Positions 51,655 to 61,736 of a stretch of 64,000 bases of DNA are shown here, piece by piece. The notes beneath the pieces are model-generated. The model was not told where the DNA came from. It saw only the letters and a program-made list of their open reading frames with translations, and made no database searches. Source of the stretch: Ktedonobacter robiniae (GTDB lineage: Bacteria > Chloroflexota > Ktedonobacteria > Ktedonobacterales > Ktedonobacteraceae). Each line of letters opens with the position of its first letter. Within the stretch, counting starts at the first letter, position 1. The stretch is taken from positions 4,794,501 through 4,858,500 of the forward strand of contig NZ_BNJG01000001.1 in the NCBI RefSeq assembly GCF_016587375.1. Direction: 5' to 3'. A program made the position numbers and the translations under genes.

Positions 51655-52188
51655 ATGCTTCAGAGAACGGTATCTTATAAGACGCTTCTACGTATTGTTG
51701 GCGCATGCTTTCTCCTCTACGGACTCTATATAATTGTGGTTGTCCTCACCTCTAGAATGAGTGCGAGAGGCGCCATAGTATATGATGGCCCATGGGTTTT
51801 TGAAGATCCAGGTGCTGTTATGAACTATATCTTTTGTGGTGGCTGGTTTTTTGGAAACCCGATCTTACCTGCTAACTTATACATATTCGGCCCTTTTACG
51901 CCTGGCCCTCTCTTTTGTGTGGGTGTAGGAATGATCTGCTTGAGTGTGACGAGCAGGCATGTACAGGCAGTGTATGTGTGCTTGCAGATCGCGCTCTGGT
52001 TCATCAGCCTATCTGTCTGGTTCCCCATTGCTATTCTGAGTGGTATTACAAGTTATGATCCAGGGGTCTTTATACCCTTTGCGCTGGTTACGTTTGCGCT
52101 CTCATTGGTTCTCCTGGCTTGCTATAAGCCTGTGAGCCGCTTCTTAAGCAGGCATTTGGAGTCAAATAATGCGACATCGATTGTCTAA
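51655..52188 (+). CDS. Four-helix membrane protein of unknown function
   Basis: 177 residues from ATG 51655, with AAGGAAG 8 bases upstream; earlier in-frame starts lack an SD. Hydrophobic helices are at LLRIVGACFLLYGLYIIVVV, the FGPFTPGPLFCVGVGMIC region, VCLQIALWFISLSVWFPIAI and PFALVTFALSLVLLACY. No known motif. A 61-codon frame right after it (52191-52376) has no SD. Confidence 0.6.
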   Translation: MLQRTVSYKTLLRIVGACFLLYGLYIIVVVLTSRMSARGAIVYDGPWVFEDPGAVMNYIFCGGWFFGNPILPANLYIFGPFTPGPLFCVGVGMICLSVTSRHVQAVYVCLQIALWFISLSVWFPIAILSGITSYDPGVFIPFALVTFALSLVLLACYKPVSRFLSRHLESNNATSIV

Positions 52189-52422
52189 ATGTGGGCGCTA
52201 TAGTTGTATTGGGAAACGTGGATAGCCTCGTTTGCGTTGACAAACAGAAATATGCAAGTTATTATGTAATTGTCCGCGATGACATCGTTGTCATTTTTGA
52301 TTGGAGTGGGGAAATAGATACACGTTTTAATGGCACACCTGTTGTGCAGGCAACAGGTAGGGATGTTGTGCTGTAATCATGCTACTAATCGTAATTTGGT
52401 GAAAACAAGGAGGTTTTTTCGT

Positions 52423-53580
52423 ATGAAACGACGTACCGCTATTGGAGTGCTGGGTGGGGCTATTTTGAGCCTGGTTGGTTCACCTCTTATCACTGCCTAT
52501 GCAAGTGAGAGCAACCAATCACGTGCCATAGCCTCATATGCTGCCTTGCAGAAGTATTTTTATGTTAATGATGGCTCCTATCTCTATCATGAGCAGTACC
52601 CGGTCGCAGCCACAGATAACGCTTACTCCTATGAGTGGCCTTTTTCGCAGGCGCACGGCGCAACGCTGGACCTCTCAAACCTTCCTGGAGAGGCTGGACG
52701 TGCGCATCGGGATGCTGTCAATGAACGCTGGTTGGGCCAGGAGCGCTACTGGAACACGACCGGGGCGACGGGTCTGCCGGGGTATGACTCCTATGCGCGC
52801 ACGCCCTATGGCAATGGTGGCGACAAGTTCTATGATGATAACGAATGGGTCGGCCTGGCCTCCATTCAGCGCTACAAGATGTGGGGGGAGGATGCTGTTC
52901 TGGAGCGTGCTAAGCAGATCTTCGCGCTCGTGGTCTCCGGTTGGGATAATGATGCCACACATCCCGCCCCGGGAGGTGTCTTCTGGACGCAGGCCCCCTG
53001 GAGCCATGATCGCAATACGGTCTCCAACATGCCTGGCGCCGAACTGGGCCTGCGCCTCTACCAGTTGACTGGGGAGCAGCACTACTTCGACTGGGCGAAG
53101 AAGATGTATGACTGGACCAATACCTATCTGCTCGCCCCCAATGGCCTGTACTGGGATCATATCGACTTGCAGGGCAATATCGAGAAGACTCAATGGAGCT
53201 ATAACCAGGGCGTGCCAGTAGGCGTCAATGTCCTGTTCTACCAGGCGACTGGCGATGCAACCTACCTGTATCGCGCCGAGCAGATCGCCCAGGCCGCGCT
53301 CGCTTTCTATGGGACCGAGAATCTCGATAAGCAGCCAGCCTTCTTCAACTCCATCTTCTTCAAGAATTTGCTCCTGCTGCAATCCGTCAATCATAACCAG
53401 GACTACGTAAAGGCCATGCAGGCCTATGCGGATCGTGCATGGGAGAACAATCGCGATACCGCGACGGGTCTCTTCCACTTTAATGGCTCTCAGTCAACGC
53501 AAATGATAGAGCAGGCGGCGATGACCCAGATCTACGCCGTTCTCTCTTGGAGCCCCTCCCAATATCACATCCTGTATTAG
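52423..53580 (+). CDS. Secreted GH76-like glycoside hydrolase
   Basis: 385 residues with a signal peptide (MKRRTAIGVLGGAILSLVG, cleaved near AYASE). The body is an alpha/alpha toroid of the GH76 (alpha-1,6-mannanase-like) type: KFYDDNEWVGLASIQRYKMW holds the paired catalytic Asp residues, followed by GVFWTQAPWSH and EKTQWSYNQGVPVGVN. SD AAGGAGG precedes the ATG. It probably degrades fungal or actinobacterial mannan outside the cell. Confidence 0.82.
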   Translation: MKRRTAIGVLGGAILSLVGSPLITAYASESNQSRAIASYAALQKYFYVNDGSYLYHEQYPVAATDNAYSYEWPFSQAHGATLDLSNLPGEAGRAHRDAVNERWLGQERYWNTTGATGLPGYDSYARTPYGNGGDKFYDDNEWVGLASIQRYKMWGEDAVLERAKQIFALVVSGWDNDATHPAPGGVFWTQAPWSHDRNTVSNMPGAELGLRLYQLTGEQHYFDWAKKMYDWTNTYLLAPNGLYWDHIDLQGNIEKTQWSYNQGVPVGVNVLFYQATGDATYLYRAEQIAQAALAFYGTENLDKQPAFFNSIFFKNLLLLQSVNHNQDYVKAMQAYADRAWENNRDTATGLFHFNGSQSTQMIEQAAMTQIYAVLSWSPSQYHILY

Positions 53581-53609
53581 CGACGCATCCAGGTAGATTG
53601 TAGAGCAAG

Positions 53610-53643
53610 AAGGGCGCAGTGTGATCGATCACACTGCGCCCTT
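53610..53643 (+). terminator. Perfect 34-bp palindromic terminator
   Basis: Arms 53610-53626 and 53627-53643 are exact complements (core GCGCAGTGTGATCGATCACA), followed by TCGCTTTTTTG. It lies 29 bases after the GH76-like gene. Confidence 0.8.
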
Positions 53644-53680
53644 TCGCTTTTTTGTTAAATATATGCTACAGAGAGCAATC

Positions 53681-53710
53681 TTGACAGGTAGCCTTGCCCT
53701 GGCGTATGCT
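53681..53710 (+). promoter_or_regulatory. Promoter of the GNAT gene (TTGACA-18-TATGCT)
   Basis: TTGACA at 53681-53686 and TATGCT at 53705-53710 with an 18-base spacer, 60 bases before the ATG. Confidence 0.55.
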
Positions 53711-53770
53711 CCTGCTCACAATGAGTATTTTTCGCCATATGGTTGAGATAGTAGGAAGAAGTGTGATCGA

Positions 53771-54307
53771 ATGCGCATACGACCTTTTCGCTATGAAGAT
53801 ATTCCCGAGGTGCTGACGGTACAGCGCGAGGCGGCGCGCGTGGACGGGACGGAGGTAGTCAGCGAGGATAGCTTCGATGCTTGGCTACGCGACGAGGTGC
53901 TTGACGCCGAGGAGAATGCCTTTGTCATTACAGATGATGACGATGAGCTGAGCACCTGGAGCCAGGCGGGAACACTGGAAGGGGTCGAGGGCGAGATCGC
54001 AGGCTATACCCTGGTGTGCCTGGAGCGCACCGCAGACGCCTACCATTTCATATGTCAGGGCGCGGTCATGCCTCAGCAGCGCAGGCGCCGTGGCGGGCGT
54101 CTCCTGCTGGTGGGCGCGCTCAACCGGGCGCGCGTCATGGCCTATGAGTTTGATTTCGAGGCTGAGCAAGCGGGCATCCCCATCTATTTTGAGGTACTAT
54201 TGCCCACAAGCGACGAGGGCGCGCCCCACCTCGCCACCCTCTGCGAACTAGAGCCAACCGATGAACCCGCCCCTGAAGGCTTCCGCCTCTACCGTCGCGA
54301 GCTATAA
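53771..54307 (+). CDS. GNAT-like acetyltransferase
   Basis: 178 residues beginning MRIRPFRYEDIPEVLTVQRE, the usual GNAT opening strand and helix. GEIAGYTLVCLERT forms the central strands, and PQQRRRRGGRLLLVGALNRA is the acetyl-CoA loop (R-x-x-G-x-G region, here RRRRGGR). The end of the fold is less typical. Substrate unknown. Confidence 0.7.
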   Translation: MRIRPFRYEDIPEVLTVQREAARVDGTEVVSEDSFDAWLRDEVLDAEENAFVITDDDDELSTWSQAGTLEGVEGEIAGYTLVCLERTADAYHFICQGAVMPQQRRRRGGRLLLVGALNRARVMAYEFDFEAEQAGIPIYFEVLLPTSDEGAPHLATLCELEPTDEPAPEGFRLYRREL

Positions 54308-54316
54308 CGGGTTCAC

Positions 54317-54365
54317 AAATCGAAAAGAGAGAGGCGCACGGCGTGCGCCTCTCTCTTTTCGATTT
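54317..54365. terminator. Bidirectional terminator between GNAT and thyX
   Basis: 23-base arms (54317-54339 and 54343-54365) are exact complements around GGC, flanked by A and T runs. The two convergent stops lie 10 bases to either side. Confidence 0.8.
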
Positions 54366-54374
54366 TTCTAATCA

Positions 54375-55295
54375 TCACACTTTTCGATAGCCAGTTTTGA
54401 CGGCGTGGGTGCCATCGGCGAGCTGTTCAATTTCGTAGTCGCCGAAGAGAATGGGGTCGGCCAGGTGCAGGCAGAGGAAGATGCGAACCGCCAGTTCGCG
54501 AATCTCGGTCTCCGCATGGGCGTCGGCGCGCATCTCGATTACATGGCGCCAGGAGCGCACATTACCTGTGACCACGATGGGGGCCTCGGTCTCATTCGGG
54601 AGCACTGAGCGGGCCGCCTGCTGGACCTTCTTGCGCAGGTCGGTGCGGGCCTCGGCACTTAGAATGGTCGAGCCTTCTTTTTGCATTTCCAGCAGGCGCT
54701 TGGTGAGCTGGGCATACTCTTCGGCGGCGCGGTCGACGCGTTGCTCAAACTGGGTGTGTAGCTGTGCGTCATCGCGATACTCTGGGCGCTCCACAAAGCG
54801 CAGCATGCGGCCTGAGACGTACCTCTGACTCAGCTGGGAAAAACCCATTCCAGCTCTGTGTCGGATCAGCTCGTGGGTCAGGCTGCGGGAGACACCGTAG
54901 AGGAGTAGGCTAAAGTTGGCGTGCTCGAAGACCGAGCCATGGCCGGAGGATTTGAGATTCTCGAAATAGCGGCTGGCATTCTCGTTCATCGTGCGTTTGG
55001 GGCCAAAACTCATATAGCATGTCTGCCCGGCGATCTTGCAGAGCTGTGAGCTTTCTGGAAGAGTGGTGGGATCATCGAGATAGTGGCTAAAACCAAGTGA
55101 GGTATCAAAACCATCAAGGAAGCCTGCCAGGCCGGTGGGGTTGGTCTGAGGGCGCGCCAGCGTCACGACTCCAGGAACCTGTAAGTAGGGTGTGCCGCCC
55201 GGAGTGTGATGGACTGGCGCGTGAATCGTGGCGAAGCCTGCGTTCTCACTTCCGTTATATTCCTGGAAGAGAGTTTGTGGGTCGAGAGCAGACAA
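54375..55295 (-). CDS. thyX: FAD-dependent thymidylate synthase
   Basis: 306 residues from TTG 55295, 6 bases after AAGGAGG. Makes dTMP from dUMP with FAD and methylenetetrahydrofolate. The ThyX motif is ELIRHRAGMGFSQLSQRYV (RHR at 145-147), and the C-terminal SWRHVIEMRADAHAETEIRE is the dUMP/FAD-binding helix. The protein is longer at the N-terminus than the ~220-residue classical ThyX. The folate pathway context is not in the window. Confidence 0.93.
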   Translation of the reverse strand: MSALDPQTLFQEYNGSENAGFATIHAPVHHTPGGTPYLQVPGVVTLARPQTNPTGLAGFLDGFDTSLGFSHYLDDPTTLPESSQLCKIAGQTCYMSFGPKRTMNENASRYFENLKSSGHGSVFEHANFSLLLYGVSRSLTHELIRHRAGMGFSQLSQRYVSGRMLRFVERPEYRDDAQLHTQFEQRVDRAAEEYAQLTKRLLEMQKEGSTILSAEARTDLRKKVQQAARSVLPNETEAPIVVTGNVRSWRHVIEMRADAHAETEIRELAVRIFLCLHLADPILFGDYEIEQLADGTHAVKTGYRKV

Positions 55296-55446
55296 TGAGA
55301 ACCTCCTTGTTGACTGGCGTAATCGGTAGAAATCGACCCCTAGTCTAACAGGTTCTCGGCTATTTGGCTACCTTCTTATACGAAGACCAACGCCGCTCTC
55401 GCGGCTAGCGCTAGCACGCTCAGGTTTTCGAAAAGGTACTACCCGT

Positions 55447-55674
55447 CTATTGACTCACGGACTCAGGCGGTGGGGCGAGCAGCTTTTCCAGGGTTGAGCG
55501 GCGAATACGGTAGGCCTGGCGTGCGCCTCGATGGGGAAGAGTGATTGCTTCAAGCACTCCATTTTTGATCCAACGGCGCACAGTGGTATCATCCACACGT
55601 AATTGTCTTGCAACTTCACGAACTGTCAGCAGTTCCGCATCGTCGTATTCCACAGAGCCCTCTTTTCTGGTCAT
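55447..55674 (-). CDS. Excisionase-type helix-turn-helix DNA-binding protein
   Basis: 75 residues with one MerR/excisionase-like HTH: LLTVREVARQLRVDDTTVRR, then WIKNGVLEAITLP and AYRIRRSTLEKLL. A short Pro/Glu tail follows. Stand-alone proteins of this type regulate nearby genes or serve as recombination directionality factors; no integrase is adjacent here. Confidence 0.8.
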   Translation of the reverse strand: MTRKEGSVEYDDAELLTVREVARQLRVDDTTVRRWIKNGVLEAITLPHRGARQAYRIRRSTLEKLLAPPPESVSQ

Positions 55675-55855
55675 AAGGCGTATAAGAATGTACGCCTGAC
55701 CACAATAGCAGAAGAACGTTGAAGAAATTAAAGTATACCTTGGGTTCGCGCGATGAGTGATTTGATTATATAAACGGTTAAGGCACTTATTAGTAACAAA
55801 ATCCCTAATAGCAGAGATACACTGTAATTACGTGTCACACACTGGAATTGTTGTA

Positions 55856-56851
55856 TCAACCACCAATCATAGACATGCTGCGGTTCGCACGCTTAAAGCG
55901 TTTATCCCCGATGTAATGCTTCAACTCTTTATGCCACACTGCTTGTCGAATTACGCGGGCAAGTTCCACGTCATCTGCATCGGAGCGAACCACGGAGCGC
56001 AGATCAGTCTCCTCAGTGGCGAAGAGGCAGGTGCGCAGTTGGCCATCGGCGGTAATACGGATACGATCACATTGGGCGCAGAAGGGTTCGCTTACGGGAT
56101 TGATAAAGCCTACTTCGCCAATGTTATCGCTAAAGGTATAGCGGCGCGCGGTCTCGGAGGGATCACCGGAGGTAATAGGGACCAGGGGGCCATAGGCGGC
56201 CTCAATGATGGCTTTAATCTCGCCACCGGTTAAGATATCTTCTTTGCGCCAGATCTGATCGGCATCGAGGGGCATAAACTCGATCCAGCGCATGGCATAG
56301 GCTTTATCGCGTGCGAAGCGTACAAAGTCCAGGACCTCGGCCTCGCTAAAGTTGCGCATAGCCACCGCATTGATCTTTATGGGATGAATGCTGGGATAGG
56401 CGGCCAGCGCGTCCAGTCCTTCGAGAACGCGATCAAGCTGGTCACGGCGTGTGACCTGGGTGAATTTCTCATGTAGGAGCGTATCCAGGCTGACATTGAT
56501 GCGCGTCAGTCCCGCCTCGGCCAGGGCTTTGGCCTGTTGTGGAAGCAGGATGCCGTTGGTGGTCAGGCTCAGGCTGCGTAGCCCTTCCAGTTCATGAAGC
56601 TGGTGTACCAGCTCGGGAAGGTCGCGACGCACCAAGGGTTCGCCTCCCGTCAGACGAATCTGCTCAATGCCCATGCTGACTGCCACGCGACTGATGCGCA
56701 TGAGTTCCTCATAGCTCAAGATCTCAGCCTTTTTTAGCCAGGGGAGCCCTTCGGCGGGCATACAGTAGGTACAGCGAAAGTTGCATTTATCAGTTACCGA
56801 AATACGCATGCTTTTGATGCGTCTTCCGTAGCTATCGACTAAAGGTTCCAT
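55856..56851 (-). CDS. moaA: GTP 3',8-cyclase
   Basis: Radical-SAM enzyme for the first step of molybdenum cofactor synthesis, turning GTP into 3',8-cyclo-7,8-dihydro-GTP. The first 4Fe-4S cluster site is CNFRCTYC (residues ~23-30), and the second is PFCAQCDRIRITADGQLRTC near the C-terminus. The last two residues are the essential Gly-Gly. SAM-binding TGGEPLVR is intact. 331 residues, normal length. No other moa gene is close. Confidence 0.94.
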   Translation of the reverse strand: MEPLVDSYGRRIKSMRISVTDKCNFRCTYCMPAEGLPWLKKAEILSYEELMRISRVAVSMGIEQIRLTGGEPLVRRDLPELVHQLHELEGLRSLSLTTNGILLPQQAKALAEAGLTRINVSLDTLLHEKFTQVTRRDQLDRVLEGLDALAAYPSIHPIKINAVAMRNFSEAEVLDFVRFARDKAYAMRWIEFMPLDADQIWRKEDILTGGEIKAIIEAAYGPLVPITSGDPSETARRYTFSDNIGEVGFINPVSEPFCAQCDRIRITADGQLRTCLFATEETDLRSVVRSDADDVELARVIRQAVWHKELKHYIGDKRFKRANRSMSMIGG

Positions 56852-57106
56852 TGGTTGGCCTCCCCCAAAAGACTGTCTTGAACATGTTTTGCTCTATTTC
56901 ACTATATCATATTTACGTGCCAATGTCACAGATCTGTCACGGGAAATAAGTACTTTGTGTTACAATGTCAAATAAAAGCAGTTAAATGCATATTGTGTAT
57001 GTGCTGTTCTATAAAAAAGGTCCGCCCCTTGTGTGTTAAGGGGCGGACCACTTGTGTGTGTATTGCCACGGACAGGCAATGATATGTGTTACGGGCGCTG
57101 TGTTTT
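56852..57106. other. Intergenic region between moaA and glnA
   Basis: About 255 bases. It contains the moaA promoter side (AT-rich at 56890-56930) and the glnA terminator at 57019-57049. No further gene seen. Confidence 0.4.
57019..57049 (-). terminator. Rho-independent terminator of glnA
   Basis: 12-bp perfect stem, GGTCCGCCCCTT (57019-57030) with AAGGGGCGGACC (57038-57049), and on the minus strand a run of six T follows (plus-strand AAAAAA 57013-57018). Classic intrinsic terminator 58 bases after the gene. Confidence 0.88.
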
Positions 57107-58540
57107 TTAAGCGTCGTAGTACAGTGAGAACTCGATGGGCGTTGGGCGTAGGCGAACGATGTCATTCTCCTCGCGCTTCAGCTCGATGTACTTCTCCAGG
57201 ATGTCGCTGGTGAAGACGCCGCCCTCAAGCAGAAAGGCGTGATCGTTCTCCAGGGCCTTGAGTGACTCTTCGAGCGAGCCAGGAACCGAGCTGATCTCAT
57301 TCAGTTCTTCCGCCGACATATGATAGAGGTCCTTGTCGACCGGGCCAAAGCCGTAGTCGCTGGGCTCGATACCGCGCTTGACGCCGTCCAGACCAGCCAT
57401 CAGCAGGGCCGCGAAGAGCAGGTAGGGGTTGGCCGTTGGGTCGGGCGGGCGGAACTCGATGCGCTTGGATTTGGGGCTCTCGGTCAGCGGGATACGAACG
57501 GCTGCACTACGGTTGCCCTTTGAGAAGACCAGGTTGACGGGTGCTTCGAAGCCGGGAACCAGGCGTTTGTAGCTATTGGTCGTTGGAGCCGCGAGGGCCA
57601 TGAGGGCCGGAGCGTGCAGCAGAACACCACCAAGATAATGGCGTGCCATCTGTGAGATGCCAGCATAACCGTCGGCATCGTAGAAGAGGGGCTTCTCGTC
57701 CTTCCAGAGGCTCTGGTGTGTGTGCATACCAGAACCGTTATCACCATAGATTGGCTTGGGCATAAAGGTCACGGTCTTGCCATACTTGCGAGCGATGTTC
57801 TTAATAACGTACTTGTAGAGCAGAATGTTGTCAGCGGTCTTGAGCAGGGTGCCGAAGCGGATATCGATCTCGGCCTGACCGGCGGCGCCAACCTCGTGGT
57901 GCTGGGCCTCGACAGGGATACCCAGGGCCTCAAGCTGAAGGGCCATCTCGGAGCGTAGATCCTGCATGGTATCATTTGGCGCGACGGGGAAGTAACCGCC
58001 CTTGACGCGCATTGAATGACCCAGGTTGCGGGAACCGTCATGGCGAGTTGCCTTGTTGGTGTTCCAGGCCGCCTCGTCTGAATCGACCTCGACGCTCTGA
58101 ATATTATCGCTAGAGGTGTACTGAACGTGATCGAAAACGTAGAACTCTGCTTCGGGACCGAAATAAGCGGTGTCAGCAAGGCCACTGGACTTGACGTATT
58201 CTTCAGCCTTGCGCGCGATGTAGCGGGGGTCGCGGCTATAGGGCTTACGGGTGCCGGGATGGGCGATATCGCAGATCAGGCTGAGCGTGGGGACAGCAGT
58301 GAAGGGGTCCATGAAAGCGCTGGTGGCGTCGGGAATGACTACCATATCGCTCTCATTGATTGCCTGGAAGCCTCGAACGCTGGAGCCGTCGAAGAAGAGG
58401 CCCTCTTCAAAAATAGATTCTGCAAGCGCACTGAAAGGAATGCTGAAATGCTGCCAGGTTCCTGGAAGATCGGTGAATTTCAGATCGACCATTTTGGCGC
58501 CATTTTCTTTTGCAAACCGTAAGACTTCCTCTGGGGTCAT
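57107..58540 (-). CDS. glnA: Glutamine synthetase, type I
   Basis: 477 residues from ATG 58540 (AGAGGAG 9 bases upstream). Makes glutamine from glutamate, ammonia and ATP; dodecameric in the cytoplasm. Signatures are FDGSSVRGFQAINESDM, the Glu metal ligands in YFGPEAEFYVFD, NGSGMHTHQSLWK-type ATP/glutamate region (DNGSGMHTHQSLW), and RIPLTESPKSKRIEFRPPDP. The tail YDLY-like KDLYHMSAEEL is near the possible adenylylation Tyr. No GlnR/GlnB gene is adjacent. Confidence 0.97.
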   Translation of the reverse strand: MTPEEVLRFAKENGAKMVDLKFTDLPGTWQHFSIPFSALAESIFEEGLFFDGSSVRGFQAINESDMVVIPDATSAFMDPFTAVPTLSLICDIAHPGTRKPYSRDPRYIARKAEEYVKSSGLADTAYFGPEAEFYVFDHVQYTSSDNIQSVEVDSDEAAWNTNKATRHDGSRNLGHSMRVKGGYFPVAPNDTMQDLRSEMALQLEALGIPVEAQHHEVGAAGQAEIDIRFGTLLKTADNILLYKYVIKNIARKYGKTVTFMPKPIYGDNGSGMHTHQSLWKDEKPLFYDADGYAGISQMARHYLGGVLLHAPALMALAAPTTNSYKRLVPGFEAPVNLVFSKGNRSAAVRIPLTESPKSKRIEFRPPDPTANPYLLFAALLMAGLDGVKRGIEPSDYGFGPVDKDLYHMSAEELNEISSVPGSLEESLKALENDHAFLLEGGVFTSDILEKYIELKREENDIVRLRPTPIEFSLYYDA

Positions 58541-59132
58541 CAAAGTTTTCTCCTCTCGCGTTCAATCCCCGCGTCATTGCTGGTATTTAGTGGCTTGCCT
58601 TGCGCACTTTGTTGATGTGTTTAGATACCTTTGGGTCATTCTGCATAATATAGTGGTCGCTTCCCAGCATCGTGCCAGGACTCAACTTCTGTACATATGA
58701 TATGCTCTCAGCCCATGAGATACTACAGTTACTTTACCCGAAAGTTTTAGCCATGCTTTTGTATATATTGCACAAAATTTTGTGAAGATAACTAGGTAAA
58801 AAGACAGCTATTACCTCTTCTCTGAGATGCTCCGGCTCCTGCTTGCTAGCAATCGCGATAGTAATCATCTCCTTGTGCAAATCACCTTGTGTCTCGGGCA
58901 TATTGCATTGTATTATCGGCAGATGAGCGGCAGTACTTGAGTCTTGTCTCTGGCGAAAGTTCTCTTGAAAGGGAACAGCGGGGAGCGCAGAGGGGCGTCA
59001 GCCCCTCTGCGGGCCTTTCCCATCCCGCCGCAGGTGGGATAATCCCTTTCAGACCAAATTGAACAGAGTATCAGGGCAAGTTCAACCAGCCACAAAAAAG
59101 AGAAGCAAACTGAACAGGAAGAAAATATTTGC
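58541..59132. other. Intergenic region upstream of glnA with hairpins
   Basis: About 590 bases. A perfect 14-bp palindrome CACAAAATTTTGTG (58771-58784) could be a regulator site for glnA. A strong GC hairpin with 11-bp arms and GTCA loop lies at 58986-59011, followed by a second weaker inverted repeat near 59030. No gene is supported. Confidence 0.45.
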
Positions 59133-60233
59133 ATGATGGATTTCAAGCTGACTAATGCCCAACAGAAGGCTCTTGATTACGTGTATCAGAAGGCGATACA
59201 GAATAAGAATATTGATAGAGAAAGAATACAAAAGATACTAAATGTATGCGAGATTGAATGTGACGTCGTTGACCTTATCAAAGCCATCCGTGATCTATCA
59301 CACCTTACGATCAACTTTCACCCCGACCGGCTGCTTGCCGATGGCCGTTCAGTGATTGCCGCGCTGTATGAAGAAGGCATATACCGCAGCCAGTTTGAGA
59401 CTAGGATTTCTAATGGTGGGCTCACGGCCTTTGCTGGCGGAGACCGCGATATGTGGGAAGCAGCCATGCTTGGTGGAGCATATCAGGCTCAGGGAGTAAC
59501 CGAGGCAGAACGTCCTAAGTATGCCGGGTTAAATCTTATGAACTACAGTGACGGGGCCTGCCCACGCTTTGGCTCCTGTCATTTACGCTTAAAGGCGCAC
59601 GTAATACAACGCGCGACGCTTGTCTTTGGTGATAGTGTATCAGATCCTCAGGATATAGGGGTCATAAATGCCTTTGAACCGGTTCTCGCTGGATTACTGG
59701 AAGAAGTTAAAGCTCATGGAAATGCGCTTGGGCGCAGAGAGGTAGACGTTACAACGTTTGTTCGTGCCTTGCTTCATCCTGGTAATACAAAAGCGTCGCT
59801 CTTCCATAGGTCATGGGGGCGCGCGCTTGATGATTACATTGAGGCGCAAATACACGGTGAACTGTGTATGGCAGATGATGTAGATGCGCTTGTCGCAGAC
59901 CCTTCATTCCAGAACACGGCAACTGGTGAGGTATTGGAGGCAACCGCGAAGAAGTATGGCTTCCCCCTTGAATGGCACGAAGGCTTTGAGCTTTCCTTGG
60001 AAGAAGTGCCAAGCGACTTCCGTGGACCAGAAATGCCACCTCTTGCCCAGCGTGTATTGGAAAACCACGCGTTAAAGGATGGCTGTCTTAATGCCGCAAC
60101 GATTGGGTTAGCGGCAGTCTCAGTTGTTGCTGATACTGAACAGTGGCAAGACTGGGGATCACCCAAAGACACGCTTCAACACATCAAGTATTTGTGGCAT
60201 ATTCTTGTAGTCTACGGAAAGCCCAGGATGTAG
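59133..60233 (+). CDS. DUF3626 family protein
   Basis: 366 residues. The characteristic blocks are LTINFHPDRLLADGRSVIAA, SQFETRISNGGLTAFAGGDR, and ERPKYAGLNLMNYSDGACPRFGSCHLRL, cited in parts. These match the DUF3626 family, whose function is unknown; the HPDR and GGDRDxWE motifs suggest an enzyme with metal or phosphate binding. The base composition is a little lower in GC than nearby genes. An IS110 remnant lies just downstream. Confidence 0.75.
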   Translation: MMDFKLTNAQQKALDYVYQKAIQNKNIDRERIQKILNVCEIECDVVDLIKAIRDLSHLTINFHPDRLLADGRSVIAALYEEGIYRSQFETRISNGGLTAFAGGDRDMWEAAMLGGAYQAQGVTEAERPKYAGLNLMNYSDGACPRFGSCHLRLKAHVIQRATLVFGDSVSDPQDIGVINAFEPVLAGLLEEVKAHGNALGRREVDVTTFVRALLHPGNTKASLFHRSWGRALDDYIEAQIHGELCMADDVDALVADPSFQNTATGEVLEATAKKYGFPLEWHEGFELSLEEVPSDFRGPEMPPLAQRVLENHALKDGCLNAATIGLAAVSVVADTEQWQDWGSPKDTLQHIKYLWHILVVYGKPRM

Positions 60234-60388
60234 GTACAGGCCAGGTATGAGGGTATTTGGTGGTGCTGGAAAAGTTGAATAGGGTGGGGATCTGGCCCAC
60301 TGGTGCTGAGCTTTGTCGCCTTTAGATGTGATTGATGAGCATACCTCTCTTCTGAAAAAGTCCTCCGGCCCCCGCCTGTGAGCGGAAA

Positions 60389-61736
60389 TCAACTGGCCTG
60401 AGCCATGGGTTGCAGTTCGACCTGATACCCCATGCGTTCAAGTCGCTTGACTAGGCGTTTCTGAACAGCTTGTCGGTCTCGCTCATCGAAATAATTGCCG
60501 CCTAAATCCTGATAGCTGCTCTGATCGCGCAGGATATGGTAGATGATCACGAGAATACTATGGGCGACGGCCAAAGCAGCTTTCTTTGCCCCACGTCGGC
60601 TCGCGATGCGATGATATTGAGCAGCCAGATAGGTATTCTTGCTGCGGCCAGCAGCATGGGCAGCCTGGACGAGAAGCCGACGTAACCAGGGATTGCCTTT
60701 GCGAGTTTTGCCACTCAAGCGTTTGCCTGCACTTTCGTGATTTCCTGGACAAACGCCCGCCCAAGATGCTATGTGTTGGGCGGAGGGAAATTGGCCCATC
60801 TCGATCCCAATTTCGGCCAGGATGCCTTGCGCTGCCTCTTCGCTGATTCCGATAATCTCATCAATGAGTTGAGCAGCTTTCTGCCAACTCATCTCCTTCG
60901 AGGAGGGTAATCGACTCGCTTCTTCCTGTGCAGATCCCTGTGACTTCACCGATGCTGGTTGATCAGTTGCTCCTTCTTCTGCAGGATCATCAGGGGGAGT
61001 AAAACGACGAGCAATTTCCTGGCTCACCCGCCCAAGAGCGGCGTTGAGCGTCTCAATCTGCTTCAGATGCTCACCGAGCATGAAACGATGATGGGTCGTT
61101 ACCTTCCCAGTCAAGGCGCTTTCCAACTCCTGCTGGCTGGCGCGAACCCGTCCCACTGCAAATGACGCCAGCCGCTGTGGATCAGCCTCCCCCTCTACGA
61201 TTGCCTGGAGGATGAATTGCGATGCTTTCCCCATAACATCGGAGACGACATCTCCTAATTTCAGGTTCGTATCCTCCAGCGTTTGGTGGAAGACGGTTCA
61301 CCTCTCGTGCTCGCTCTTCCACCAAACGCGTGCGGTAACGTGTCAGCTCCCGCAACTCCCGCTGTGGAACGGAAGGAATAAAGCTGGCTTTGAGCAATCC
61401 ATGCTGCAAGAGATCGGCGATCCACTCGGAGTCCTTCACATCCGTTTTGCGCCCTGGGACGGTTTTGAGATGGTGCGCATTGACCACCAGGATCTCAAAA
61501 TCCCCTTCTAGCAAGTTATAGATGGGCTTCCAATAGACACCGGTCGACTCCATGGCCAGATGCGTGCATCCCTGCTCTTTCAGCCAATCTCGCATTTCCA
61601 GCAAGTCTGCCGTCTTCGTGGCATAGGTTCGAATCTCTTTGTCGGGGCGTCCTGGTTTCCCCGGCAGGATCAAGCACACCTTCACATTCTTCTTATGGAC
61701 ATCCAGTCCTGCACAGCGTTCGTAGAGCAATTCCAT
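60389..61736 (-). pseudogene. IS110-family transposase split by a frameshift
   Basis: Two overlapping frames together make one ~450-residue transposase. The N-terminal part (61736 to about 61285, from MELLYERCAG) has the RuvC-like DEDD residues: GLDVHKKNVKV, AMESTGVYWKP and GRKTDVKDSEWIADLL. The C-terminal part (about 61285 to 60389) has the transposase_20 region: IIGISEEAAQGILAEIG, FPSAQHIASWAGVCPGN and GNPWLRRLLVQAA, with the Ser-containing SAGKRLSGKT. The frames join if one base is removed near 61283-61292. It is either dead or relies on a base-call error or frameshifting. Confidence 0.85.

Noticed and set aside
52191..52376. 61-codon frame after the four-helix membrane protein
   Set aside because: It reads somewhat protein-like but has no SD, starts at a GTG 3 bases after the previous gene and has no recognisable family.
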